The translations under genes and the position numbers were made by a program. The notes below the pieces were generated by a model. It had not been told where the DNA came from, ran no database searches, and saw only the letters and a list, made by a program, of their open reading frames with translations. Of a stretch of 50,249 bases of DNA, positions 8,437 to 15,553 are shown piece after piece. Source of the stretch: Myxococcales bacterium (GTDB lineage Bacteria; Myxococcota_A; Polyangia; Polyangiales; Polyangiaceae); contig JANYHK010000101.1 in the NCBI GenBank assembly GCA_025359105.1, positions 1-50,249 of the forward strand, given 5' to 3'. The stretch's first letter is position 1. The number at the start of each line of letters is the position of its first letter.

Positions 8437-10235
8437 GAGGCCTCCGCCTGCAGGGCGCCCGAGGGCGGCTGCGTGTCGTCGATCTCGATGTCCTCGAGCT
8501 CACTCTCCGCCGTCTGCTCTTCGGCGAACGCCGCGTAGATGCCGCCCGCGTTCACCAGCTCGTCGTGTGTGCCCCGTTCGACGATCCTGCCCTCGTCGAG
8601 CACGATCGCCTGATCGCAGCGCGCTGCGGCCGCCACCCGGTGCGTGATGAGGATGACCGTCCGCTCCTTCGCCTGGCGCTCGATGGCGTCGAGGATGGCG
8701 GCTTCGGTCTTCGCGTCGACGGCCGAGAGCGGATCGTCCAGGACGAGGATCTTCGGCTCCCACGACAGCGCACGCGCCAGGGCGATGCGCTGCTTCTGCC
8801 CGCCCGAGAGCTGCACGCCGCGCTCGCCGACCACCGTGTCGAACTGCTCGGGCAAGGCCAGCGCTTCGTCGAGCACCTGCGCCTCGGCCGCCGCCTCGCG
8901 GATCTGCGCCATCGCTTCGTCGGAGTCGGGGTTGTCGAGCGTCAAGCCGATGTTGCGCGACACCGTCGTGGAGAAGAGAAACGCGTCTTGCTGCGCGTAT
9001 CCGATGGCCTGGCGGACTGCAGCCAGCGGCAACGAGCAGACCTCGTGCCCACCGACGAACACCGTGCCGGGAGGCGTCGGCAGGAGGCGGGCCAGGCACA
9101 GGGCCAGCGTGGACTTTCCCGAGCCGGTGCGGCCGAGGATCGCGAGAGAGCGCCCCTTCGGCACCTCGAAGCTCACGTCGTCGAGCACCTTGCGTGCGCC
9201 GTGCGAGAAGGTCAGATGGGAGACCTTCACGGTGCCTTCGAGCGCGGCGGGGGCAGGCTCCGGGCCGTCCTTGACCTCCGGCTCCGCGTCGAGAATTTCC
9301 TTCAAGCGCGCGTAGCCGGCACGGCCGCGTTGGATGATCGACAGGCTGAAGCCGAGCGCGACCATCGGCCACGTCATGCGACCGAGCGCGAGCCAGAACG
9401 CGAAGAAGCTGCCCGCCGAGAGCTCGCCGTTCAGGAGCTTCGTCGCGCCGTACCAGAAGAAGACGAGGACGCCGATCGCCGCCGTCGCGCCGACCATGGG
9501 CCCCATGAGGCCGCGCAGGCGGGCGAGCGCGAGCCGTGCCTCGAGGTACGATTTGTTCGCCTGCTGGAACCGCCACATCTCGCGCGTCTCGAGCGCGAAG
9601 CTGCGCACGACGCGCACACCGGCGAGGTTCTTCTGGAGCACGTCGCTGAGGCGACCGAGCGCCTCCTGGTTGGCGCGCGTGCGTTGGAACAGGCCCCGCG
9701 AGAACGAGCGCGTCACGCCGATGAGGATCGGGAGCGTCACGAACGACGCGAGCGTCAGGCTCGGCGAGATCTTCACCATGACCTGCAGCGCGCTCGCGAA
9801 GGCGAAGGCGACGTTGACGACGTTCAGGATCCCGAACCCGAAGAGCAGGCGCACCTGGAGGAGATCGCCGCTCTGGCGGCTCATGATCTCGCCGGCGCTC
9901 ATCTTCCGGTAGAAGGCCGCGCCGAGGGTGTGCAAGTGGTGCAAGAGCACCATGCGAAGCTCGTACTCGACGTCGCGTCCGGCGTTGAAGATGTACCAGC
10001 GCGAGGCGATCCGGGCGAAGAGCGCCACCGCCGACAGCCCGAGCATGACGAGCGCGGCGCTCGCGGCGTCTCCAGGGTTCGCGCCGAAGATCGCGTCGAT
10101 GGCGGATTTGGACCACCAGTCGATGCGGTTCATCGCCAGCTGGAATACGCCGAGGACGAGCGCGCCCTTGAGGTAGGCAGGCATCTGGCGGCGCAGCTGT
10201 CCGCCGAGGGTCCTGGGGAGCTTGGAAGGGTTCAC
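8433..10235 (-). CDS. ABC exporter half-transporter, subunit with degenerate ATP site
   Basis: A 600-residue partner of the preceding half-transporter. Membrane helices are followed by an ATPase with Walker A GRTGSGKST, a full signature LSGGQKQRI and Walker B ILVLDDPLSAVD, in which Asp replaces the catalytic Glu. That substitution is typical of the degenerate site in heterodimeric exporters of the YheI/TM287 type. The minus-strand frame stays open upstream to 11351, but that part overlaps the KOW gene. I placed the start at GTG 10233-10235; an ATG at 10182-10184 would remove 17 residues. Neither has a strong ribosome-binding site. Confidence 0.88.
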   Translation of the reverse strand: MNPSKLPRTLGGQLRRQMPAYLKGALVLGVFQLAMNRIDWWSKSAIDAIFGANPGDAASAALVMLGLSAVALFARIASRWYIFNAGRDVEYELRMVLLHHLHTLGAAFYRKMSAGEIMSRQSGDLLQVRLLFGFGILNVVNVAFAFASALQVMVKISPSLTLASFVTLPILIGVTRSFSRGLFQRTRANQEALGRLSDVLQKNLAGVRVVRSFALETREMWRFQQANKSYLEARLALARLRGLMGPMVGATAAIGVLVFFWYGATKLLNGELSAGSFFAFWLALGRMTWPMVALGFSLSIIQRGRAGYARLKEILDAEPEVKDGPEPAPAALEGTVKVSHLTFSHGARKVLDDVSFEVPKGRSLAILGRTGSGKSTLALCLARLLPTPPGTVFVGGHEVCSLPLAAVRQAIGYAQQDAFLFSTTVSRNIGLTLDNPDSDEAMAQIREAAAEAQVLDEALALPEQFDTVVGERGVQLSGGQKQRIALARALSWEPKILVLDDPLSAVDAKTEAAILDAIERQAKERTVILITHRVAAAARCDQAIVLDEGRIVERGTHDELVNAGGIYAAFAEEQTAESELEDIEIDDTQPPSGALQAEAS

Positions 10236-10332
10236 GTCAGCGCAAAGCTCTACGATGCTTCGAGACGAAGATCCATCGCGCGCCCGCGACCTTCGCGTTG
10301 CCGATTTTGGATGGATGCCAGAAGCGGGGCGC

Positions 10333-11547
10333 TCAACGGATCGTGGGCTTGCGGTGCGACGTCGCCAGGGAACGGGCCTTGCCGCCGGCGGCGACGAGAT
10401 CGGTGAGGGGCACGCGCGTGGCGAGGAGGCCGAGGAGCACCTTGGCGAAGCCCTTGCCGTCGAGCTCTTGTACGGTCCCCTCGCGGCCGACGAACGGCCC
10501 CGACAGGACCTGCACGCGCGAGCCCTTGCCGATCGTGCCGGTGGGGTCCAGGTCGGTGACGGAGCCGCGACTGACCATCGCCCGCAACGACGGCCGCAAG
10601 GCGGGGCGCGTGATCTTCGGGCGCCGGTGGCCAGACGCGGAGAGACGAAGCTCGCTCCGCTTCGCCGGCGCAGCGACGGCCGCGCGCTTGATCGATTTCG
10701 GCTCGCGCTCCTCGACGGAGACCTTCTTCGCCTTCGCGCGCGGCTCGCGCTTGCGGCGCGGCCAGTCGCGGTCACGCTCCTCGCGCGCGCGCTCGCGGGC
10801 CGCGCGCTGGGCCTCCCACTCGCGCCCGACGACGAGCAGATCGTTGTCCGGCGCCCAGGTGACGACCTTGTAGACCGGACCGAGCGCGACGATCGCCCCT
10901 TCGAGGAGCTCGTCGAGCTGCGCCGAGTGCCGGACCGCGACGTTGCGCGGGACGCTCCATCCGACCCACACCGGTGTTTGATCCGTCGCGCTGCGCACGA
11001 CGAGCTCGCGGATCTGCTCGGCGCGCGCCTCGAGCGCCGGGCGACGCAACATCCCCGACGCGAGGCCGATCGCGAACTCTTCGGGCAGCCCCTCGAGCGC
11101 GCCGGTGAGCTCGAGCACGCCATCCGGCTCTGCCAGCCGAGCGCGCAGATTGCGCGCATCGACCCACGCAGCGGGGTGCACCTCGAAGCTGACCTCGACG
11201 CGGGCGGCGTCGATCGTGAGCGCGAGGAGGGCATGCTTCTGATCATTGGCGGGCCCGGCGAGCGCCGCGGCGAGGGTCTTCTTGTGGTCGATGAGCCGCT
11301 CCAGCTCGGCGCGCGCGCCGGTGTCGCGCCAGAAGAAGACGCGGAGGCCATCGGTCGGCGAGAGGAGCGTGTGCGCGTGCGTCGCGCTCGCCTCGACCCC
11401 CATGCCGAGCTCGGCCAGGCGCTCGACGACGCCGCGAGCCCATGTCAGGGCGCGCGCGCGGAGCTCGGCGCGGGCAGACGAGCGCCCGGCTCGGTCGAGG
11501 AACGCGTCGAAATCGGCCGCGGAGAGGCGGAGGTGGGGTCGGTCCAT
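10333..11547 (-). CDS. KOW-motif (NusG-like C-terminus) protein
   Basis: About 404 residues. The N-terminal ~250 residues are a globular region I do not recognise. A charged Arg/Lys/Glu-rich linker (around 255-345) follows. A C-terminal KOW segment, GSRVQVLSGPFVGREGTVQE, resembles the C-terminal domain of NusG/Spt5, which contacts ribosome or RNA polymerase partners. The canonical NusG N-terminal domain is not evident, so transcription-elongation function is only a suggestion. The start was set at ATG 11545-11547 because the 15 residues before it (from 11592) look non-conserved. It heads the minus-strand cluster and is divergent from the rpoH leader. Confidence 0.75.
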   Translation of the reverse strand: MDRPHLRLSAADFDAFLDRAGRSSARAELRARALTWARGVVERLAELGMGVEASATHAHTLLSPTDGLRVFFWRDTGARAELERLIDHKKTLAAALAGPANDQKHALLALTIDAARVEVSFEVHPAAWVDARNLRARLAEPDGVLELTGALEGLPEEFAIGLASGMLRRPALEARAEQIRELVVRSATDQTPVWVGWSVPRNVAVRHSAQLDELLEGAIVALGPVYKVVTWAPDNDLLVVGREWEAQRAARERAREERDRDWPRRKREPRAKAKKVSVEEREPKSIKRAAVAAPAKRSELRLSASGHRRPKITRPALRPSLRAMVSRGSVTDLDPTGTIGKGSRVQVLSGPFVGREGTVQELDGKGFAKVLLGLLATRVPLTDLVAAGGKARSLATSHRKPTIR

Positions 11548-11854
11548 GGCGATCGTGGCACCTGGAGAGGGCCGGGACGGACCATAGTGCAAAGGGGCTC
11601 GGGGCGCGGCACCTACCCCATCGGCTGGACGGATGCCCGCCCCTTCGGCTCTCCGCTTCCCGCCACGAGCCTGGGCGGCGCGTCTTCTGGGGCCCCCGGC
11701 CGCCCGGGCGGCGCGGCGCGGGAGAAGCGGGCCGCCGATTGAGAGGGTCGCGGCCGTGGATAGCTCGAAATCATTCAGTTAAAATCGACACACGGCCAAT
11801 TGATGCGCTGCGTTATCGTTGCTCGATTTAAGGGTGCTCGGAAAGGAGCGCCCG
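11548..11854. other. Divergent intergenic region before the rpoH leader
   Basis: About 300 bp without a recognisable gene. It contains a perfect 14-bp GC palindrome GCCGCCCGGGCGGC (11699-11712) and then an unusually AT-rich patch (about 11765-11835) in otherwise ~70% GC DNA. The AT-rich patch is the likely promoter zone for the plus-strand leader ORF and sigma-factor gene. I could not settle on one -35/-10 pair; TTGATG with GATTTA downstream has an overlong spacer. Confidence 0.5.
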
Positions 11855-11950
11855 ATGGGAGTTTCAGAAGACAGCGTGCGTGAGGCCCTGGTGGCCACCA
11901 CGCTCGGGCTCTTCCCGGCCGGCCTCTCTGTGCTCTGGGCCGTGCACTGA
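11855..11950 (+). CDS. Small hydrophobic leader peptide (31 aa) upstream of rpoH
   Basis: An ATG preceded by AAGGAG with a 6-nt spacer, the best ribosome-binding site in this part of the window, opens a 31-codon frame ending in TGA at 11948-11950. The peptide starts MGVSEDSVREALVATT and its C-terminal half is hydrophobic (Leu, Val, Phe, Trp, Ala), enough for a short membrane-associated helix. About 24 of 30 internal codons end in G or C, in line with local coding bias. It lies 89 bp before the sigma-factor start. It could be a real small protein or a regulatory leader ORF. I know of no homologue. Confidence 0.5.
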   Translation: MGVSEDSVREALVATTLGLFPAGLSVLWAVH

Positions 11951-11951
11951 A

Positions 11952-12034
11952 AGCGGGAAACGGGAGGAACGGAAGGGGCAGGTCCGGTCATCTGTAATTT
12001 GTGGTACGGAACCCACCCCGTTTCCGCTCAGGAG
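11952..12034 (+). promoter_or_regulatory. rpoH 5' leader stem abutting the ribosome-binding site
   Basis: AGCGGGAAACGGG (11952-11964) pairs with CCCGTTTCCGCT (12017-12028): 12 base pairs with one bulged G and a loop of about 50 nt. The left arm begins 2 nt after the leader-ORF stop. The right arm ends directly before the CAGGAG of the sigma-factor gene. A competing pairing is possible between AGGTC (11980-11984) and GACCT (12034-12038), next to the start codon. The arrangement suggests translational control, but this is inferred from sequence only. Confidence 0.45.
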
Positions 12035-12039
12035 ACCTC

Positions 12040-13191
12040 GTGCCGCGCGCCCCCAAAAAGCCCAAGAAGACCGCTGAAAAGCCCGCGCACGTCGAGCCCG
12101 GCCATGCCGTAGCCGACGACGACGCCACGGACGACGCCGGCGCGAGCGCGCACGAGGACTCCGAGGAGCGCGAAGAGCGAGAGGAGCGAGAGGAGGAGCG
12201 CGAGTCGGTCGCCGAGGTCGGCGCGCCCGCGGAGTCGTCGGACGCGCTCGAACCTGGCCAGGAGGCCGAGGTCGAAGAGGGCGGCGACGTGGAGGTCGCC
12301 GACGTCGCCCCGGTGTCATCCGGTGGCTCGATCGCGCGCTTCGACGCGATGTCCGCGTACCTGCGCGAGGTTCAGCGCCACCCGCTGCTCACCCCCGAGC
12401 AGACGCACGAGCTCGCCGTGAAGTTCCTCGCGACGCAAGATCCCGCGATCGCCGCGCACCTCGTCACGAGCAACCTGCGCCTCGTCGTGAAAATCGCCTA
12501 CGAGTACCGGCGCGCCTACAAGAACATCATGGACCTCGTGCAAGAGGGCAACATCGGCCTCATGCAGGCGGTCAAGCGCTACGATCCGTACCGCGGCGTG
12601 AAGCTCTCGAGCTACGCGGCGTGGTGGATCCGGGCGTACATCCTGCGGTTCATCCTGAACAACTGGCGCCTCGTGAAGCTCGGCACCACGCAGGCTCAGC
12701 GGAAGCTCTTCTTCAACCTGCGCAAGAAGAAGGCGGAGCTCATGGCGATGGGGATCGACCCCACGAACGCCGAGATCGCCAAGCAGCTGAACGTGCCGGA
12801 GAGCGACGTCGCCGAGATGGACGTGCGCCTCGCCGCGAACGAAAAATCGCTCGACGCGCCGGTTGGCGATACCGAGGGGCGCGCGATCGCGAAGGTCGAC
12901 ATGATGCCGAGCCTGGCCGAGAGCCCCGAGGCGCTCATGGCCGACGAGGAGCTGCAGGCCCTCCTCAAGGAGAAGCTCGGCACCTTCCGCGAGCAGCTCG
13001 TCGGCAAGGAGAAGGAGCTGGCGATCTTCGATCAGCGCCTCGTCGCCGAGGATCCGCTCACGCTCCAGGAGCTGGGCGACAAGTTCGGCATCTCGCGCGA
13101 GCGCGTGCGACAGCTCGAGCAGCGGCTGACCGGTCGACTCCGCGACTACTTGAAAGCGGAGATGGGCGACGCGGCGGAGGTCGGGGGATGA
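12040..13191 (+). CDS. rpoH: RNA polymerase sigma-32-type factor (RpoH-like) with acidic N-terminal extension
   Basis: A 383-residue sigma-70-family factor. Region 2 is clear (LVTSNLRLVVKIAYEYRR, then LVQEGNIGLMQAVKRYDP and SSYAAWWIRAYI), followed by the RpoH-box QRKLFFNLRKKK and a region 4 helix-turn-helix (LTLQELGDKFGISRERVRQ). The RpoH-box is the hallmark of heat-shock sigma factors. The first ~97 residues are an extension absent from E. coli RpoH: a short Lys-rich start and then a strongly acidic Asp/Glu stretch. I chose GTG 12040 because CAGGAG sits 5 nt upstream; the in-frame GTG at 12001 has no such site. Its Hsp70 and DnaJ target classes are encoded in this same window. Confidence 0.93.
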   Translation: MPRAPKKPKKTAEKPAHVEPGHAVADDDATDDAGASAHEDSEEREEREEREEERESVAEVGAPAESSDALEPGQEAEVEEGGDVEVADVAPVSSGGSIARFDAMSAYLREVQRHPLLTPEQTHELAVKFLATQDPAIAAHLVTSNLRLVVKIAYEYRRAYKNIMDLVQEGNIGLMQAVKRYDPYRGVKLSSYAAWWIRAYILRFILNNWRLVKLGTTQAQRKLFFNLRKKKAELMAMGIDPTNAEIAKQLNVPESDVAEMDVRLAANEKSLDAPVGDTEGRAIAKVDMMPSLAESPEALMADEELQALLKEKLGTFREQLVGKEKELAIFDQRLVAEDPLTLQELGDKFGISRERVRQLEQRLTGRLRDYLKAEMGDAAEVGG

Positions 13192-13222
13192 CGTTCCGCT
13201 CGAGCGCGCGCGACGTCGTGAC

Positions 13223-14074
13223 GTGCGCCGGGATCCTGTGACGACCGGGGAGCTCTTCGTCGTGGCGACGCCGATCGGGAACCTCGGCGACATCACCGCA
13301 CGCGCCGTGGACACGCTTCGCGGCGTCGCGCGCGTCGCCGCCGAGGACACGCGGCGCACGCGCGCGCTCCTCTCGCACCTCGGCATCGCGGGCAAGCCGA
13401 TCGACGCCCTCCACGCGCACTCCGAGGCGCGCGACGTCGAGCGATTGGTCCAGCGCCTCTCCGACGGGGAGAGCGTCGCGCTGGTGACCGACGCAGGGAC
13501 GCCGGCGGTGAGCGATCCGGGCAGCGCGCTCGTCCGCGCGGCGATCGCAGCGGCGATCCGCGTCGTGCCGATCCCCGGTCCGTCCGCCGTGCTCGCGGCG
13601 CTCGTCGCCAGTGGGCTCGCCGGCGATGGCGGCTTTCGCTTCCTCGGATTTCTCCCGCGCAACGGCCCCACGCGCCACGCCGCGATCGCACGCGCATGCG
13701 AGACGCCGGAGGCCGTCGTGATCTTCGAGGCGCCCAGCCGCACGCAGGAGACGCTGGCCGATCTCGCGCGCGCGACGCCCGAGCGAGCTGCCTGCGTGGC
13801 GCGCGAGCTGACGAAGATGCACGAGGAGCTGGTGCGCGGCTCACTCGCGGCGCTGGCAGCCGACGCGCGCGAGTGGATCGGCGAGGTCGCGCTCGTGCTG
13901 GGCCCCCACGATCCGGACGCGCGCGCAGAGGCGATCGACGACGCGCAGATCGACGCGCGCATCGACGAAGAGCTGGCCCGAGGCGCGCACGCGAAGGAGG
14001 CCGCGGAGCGTGTGGCAGCCTGGAGCGGCCGGCCGAAGCGGGAGGTCTACGAGCGCGTCGTGCGCCGAAAATAA
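13223..14074 (+). CDS. rsmI: 16S rRNA (cytidine1402-2'-O)-methyltransferase
   Basis: A 283-residue tetrapyrrole-methylase-fold enzyme that 2'-O-methylates C1402 of 16S rRNA using S-adenosylmethionine. Characteristic segments are ATPIGNLGDITARA near the N-terminus, AAEDTRRTRALLSHLGI, and VTDAGTPAVSDPG for cofactor binding. The length is typical. GTG at 13223 is used here; a GTG at 13238 is equally possible and would remove five residues. Neither has an obvious ribosome-binding site. It starts 31 bp after the sigma-factor stop and is probably in the same transcript. A hexamer array begins 5 nt after its stop. Confidence 0.95.
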   Translation: MRRDPVTTGELFVVATPIGNLGDITARAVDTLRGVARVAAEDTRRTRALLSHLGIAGKPIDALHAHSEARDVERLVQRLSDGESVALVTDAGTPAVSDPGSALVRAAIAAAIRVVPIPGPSAVLAALVASGLAGDGGFRFLGFLPRNGPTRHAAIARACETPEAVVIFEAPSRTQETLADLARATPERAACVARELTKMHEELVRGSLAALAADAREWIGEVALVLGPHDPDARAEAIDDAQIDARIDEELARGAHAKEAAERVAAWSGRPKREVYERVVRRK

Positions 14075-14079
14075 GCGCC

Positions 14080-14181
14080 GACTCCGACTCCGACGCCGAC
14101 ACCGACTCCGACTCCGACTCCGACGCCGACTCCGACTCCGACGCCGACCCCGACGCCGACCCCGACGCCGACCCCGACTCT
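14080..14181. repeat. Hexanucleotide tandem array 3 (GACNCC)n
   Basis: Seventeen contiguous units of GACTCC with variants GACGCC, GACCCC and GACACC. Changes are restricted almost entirely to the fourth base. Variants become denser toward the downstream end, where GACGCC and GACCCC alternate. It lies between the rsmI stop and the ATG at 14221. It is inverted relative to array 4, which follows the next gene. Confidence 0.95.
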
Positions 14182-14220
14182 GGAGCAATCCCCCGCCCTT
14201 GCGCTAGCGTTGGACCCCTC

Positions 14221-15420
14221 ATGAAGGAATGGCGCTCCAAGCTCGCGGTCTCGGTGGTGCTCGGCATCGCCGCAGTGGCGCTCCTGGTTCGTGCCGTCGG
14301 CCGGGCGCCAGTCCCCGCCCCGAACGCGCCGGCAAGCGCGTCGGCAAGTGCGAGCCCGCCGGTCGCGAGCGCCGATGTCGGCGACGCCGCGGCCGGTGCG
14401 GCGATGGACGCCAGCGCGACGGACGCGGCCGAGGCGGACGCAGGCGCATCGGACGCGGCGCCGGACATGGCCGCCCCGGCCGACGCGGGCCCTTGCGCGC
14501 GATTCGCCGAGCGCACGGCGACGGCATTGTCCGCCGTTGAAGGCGCCCTCCACGGTACGGATCGCAAGCCCCCGGAGCTCTGCGTGCCCACCGCGCGGGC
14601 GACCTGGGCCCTGGTAGTCGAGCGCGCGATCTTGCGTCGACCGTGGGCCGGCATGGGGTGCGCGCGGCCGAACGACGCGGCCTGCGAGGGCATCGGCTTC
14701 ACATTGGCCCTCGTGCACGTGGATGCCGCGGGAAAGGAGACGTCGGTGCTCCCTTTGAAGGCGCTCCATGAGACGTGGAAGCTCGACGGGGGAACGTTCA
14801 TCGCGAACGCGACCATGGCCCCCATGTGGGGCTCCGTCGCGCTCACCGTGCTGGGCGCGTTCGACTACGACGGCGACGACGATCCGGAGATCTTGCTCGA
14901 AGGCGTCGCCGCCGAAGAGGGGCCCGACCCTCGGACGTTCGAGGCGTGGACGTTTCGCGGCGGCAAGATCGTCGCCTACGCACCGCTCGCGGGCGCGGAT
15001 GTCCGCGAGGTCAAGGACCTCGACGGCGACGGACGCCCCGACGTGCTCGGCGCAGGCCCGTACGCGCGCGTCGACGCCGAGAGCGCGATCGGGGGCCGCT
15101 ACCCGGTTGCGCCCTCGTTCTTCGCGATGCACGCGCTGCCGAGCGGCGCCTTCTCCCGGACCGACGCGGTCGCACGGGCCTTCAGCATGTCGAAGTGCCC
15201 CGCACAGCCCACCTTGGAGCTCGGCGGCTCGCCGCTCCCGACGCAGTTCGACGAAGACGTCGCGCACATCGTCGTTTGCGCGAAGCTCTGGGGAGCGACC
15301 GCAGCCGACGTGGCGGCGGCGTGGAAGAAGGTCTGCGGCGGCGTCGACGCGAGCGGGGGAACGGACTGCCAGCCGTGGCCGAAGGAGCTCGGGGCGATCG
15401 CGCCGCCGTTCAAGCTGTAG
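14221..15420 (+). CDS. Membrane-anchored protein with FG-GAP/VCBS-like calcium-binding repeats
   Basis: A 399-residue envelope protein. An N-terminal anchor ([21 protein letters not shown]) is followed by about 60 Ala/Pro/Ser/Asp-rich linker residues and a globular domain. Two Asp-rich loops, [15 protein letters not shown] and [14 protein letters not shown], match the calcium-binding loops of FG-GAP/VCBS repeats. There is no lipobox, so it is probably an inner-membrane-anchored or secreted protein. The plus-strand frame is open upstream from 13696, but that portion is in the rsmI shadow and the repeat array, so the ATG at 14221 is preferred. It is bracketed by inverted hexamer arrays. Function unknown. 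Confidence 0.8.
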   Translation: MKEWRSKLAVSVVLGIAAVALLVRAVGRAPVPAPNAPASASASASPPVASADVGDAAAGAAMDASATDAAEADAGASDAAPDMAAPADAGPCARFAERTATALSAVEGALHGTDRKPPELCVPTARATWALVVERAILRRPWAGMGCARPNDAACEGIGFTLALVHVDAAGKETSVLPLKALHETWKLDGGTFIANATMAPMWGSVALTVLGAFDYDGDDDPEILLEGVAAEEGPDPRTFEAWTFRGGKIVAYAPLAGADVREVKDLDGDGRPDVLGAGPYARVDAESAIGGRYPVAPSFFAMHALPSGAFSRTDAVARAFSMSKCPAQPTLELGGSPLPTQFDEDVAHIVVCAKLWGATAADVAAAWKKVCGGVDASGGTDCQPWPKELGAIAPPFKL

Positions 15421-15480
15421 GGGTCGGAGTCGGAGTCGGAGTCGGAGTCGGGGTCGGGGTCGGAGTCGGGGTCGGGGGTC
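15420..15480. repeat. Hexanucleotide tandem array 4 (GGAGTC/GGGGTC)n
   Basis: About ten units of GGAGTC and GGGGTC begin at the last base of the stop codon of the preceding gene. Orientation is opposite to array 3. The last units carry an extra G, which breaks the phase. On the plus-strand transcript it would present repeated GGAG cores, resembling Shine-Dalgarno sequences, 75-130 nt before the next ATG. Confidence 0.93.
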
Positions 15481-15553
15481 GCCCTCGCGTGGCCTGGGCG
15501 CGGGTCGGAAGACCGAGCGAAATTTCCATGGCCTCTCGCGCGACGAGGGAGGG

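Noticed and set aside
10236-11351. N-terminal extension of the second ABC subunit up to 972 residues
   Set aside because: The extra part overlaps the KOW gene in another frame and is low-complexity Ser/Arg; exporter homology begins just after the GTG at 10235.
12316-13962. 548-codon minus-strand frame opposite rpoH and rsmI
   Set aside because: Antisense shadow of two recognised genes with no similarity to any family I know.
13696-14220. Upstream extension of the FG-GAP-like gene through the hexamer array, giving an Asp-Ser/Asp-Ala repeat
   Set aside because: It would overlap rsmI out of frame; the ATG at 14221 is followed at once by a membrane anchor, as expected for the true N-terminus.
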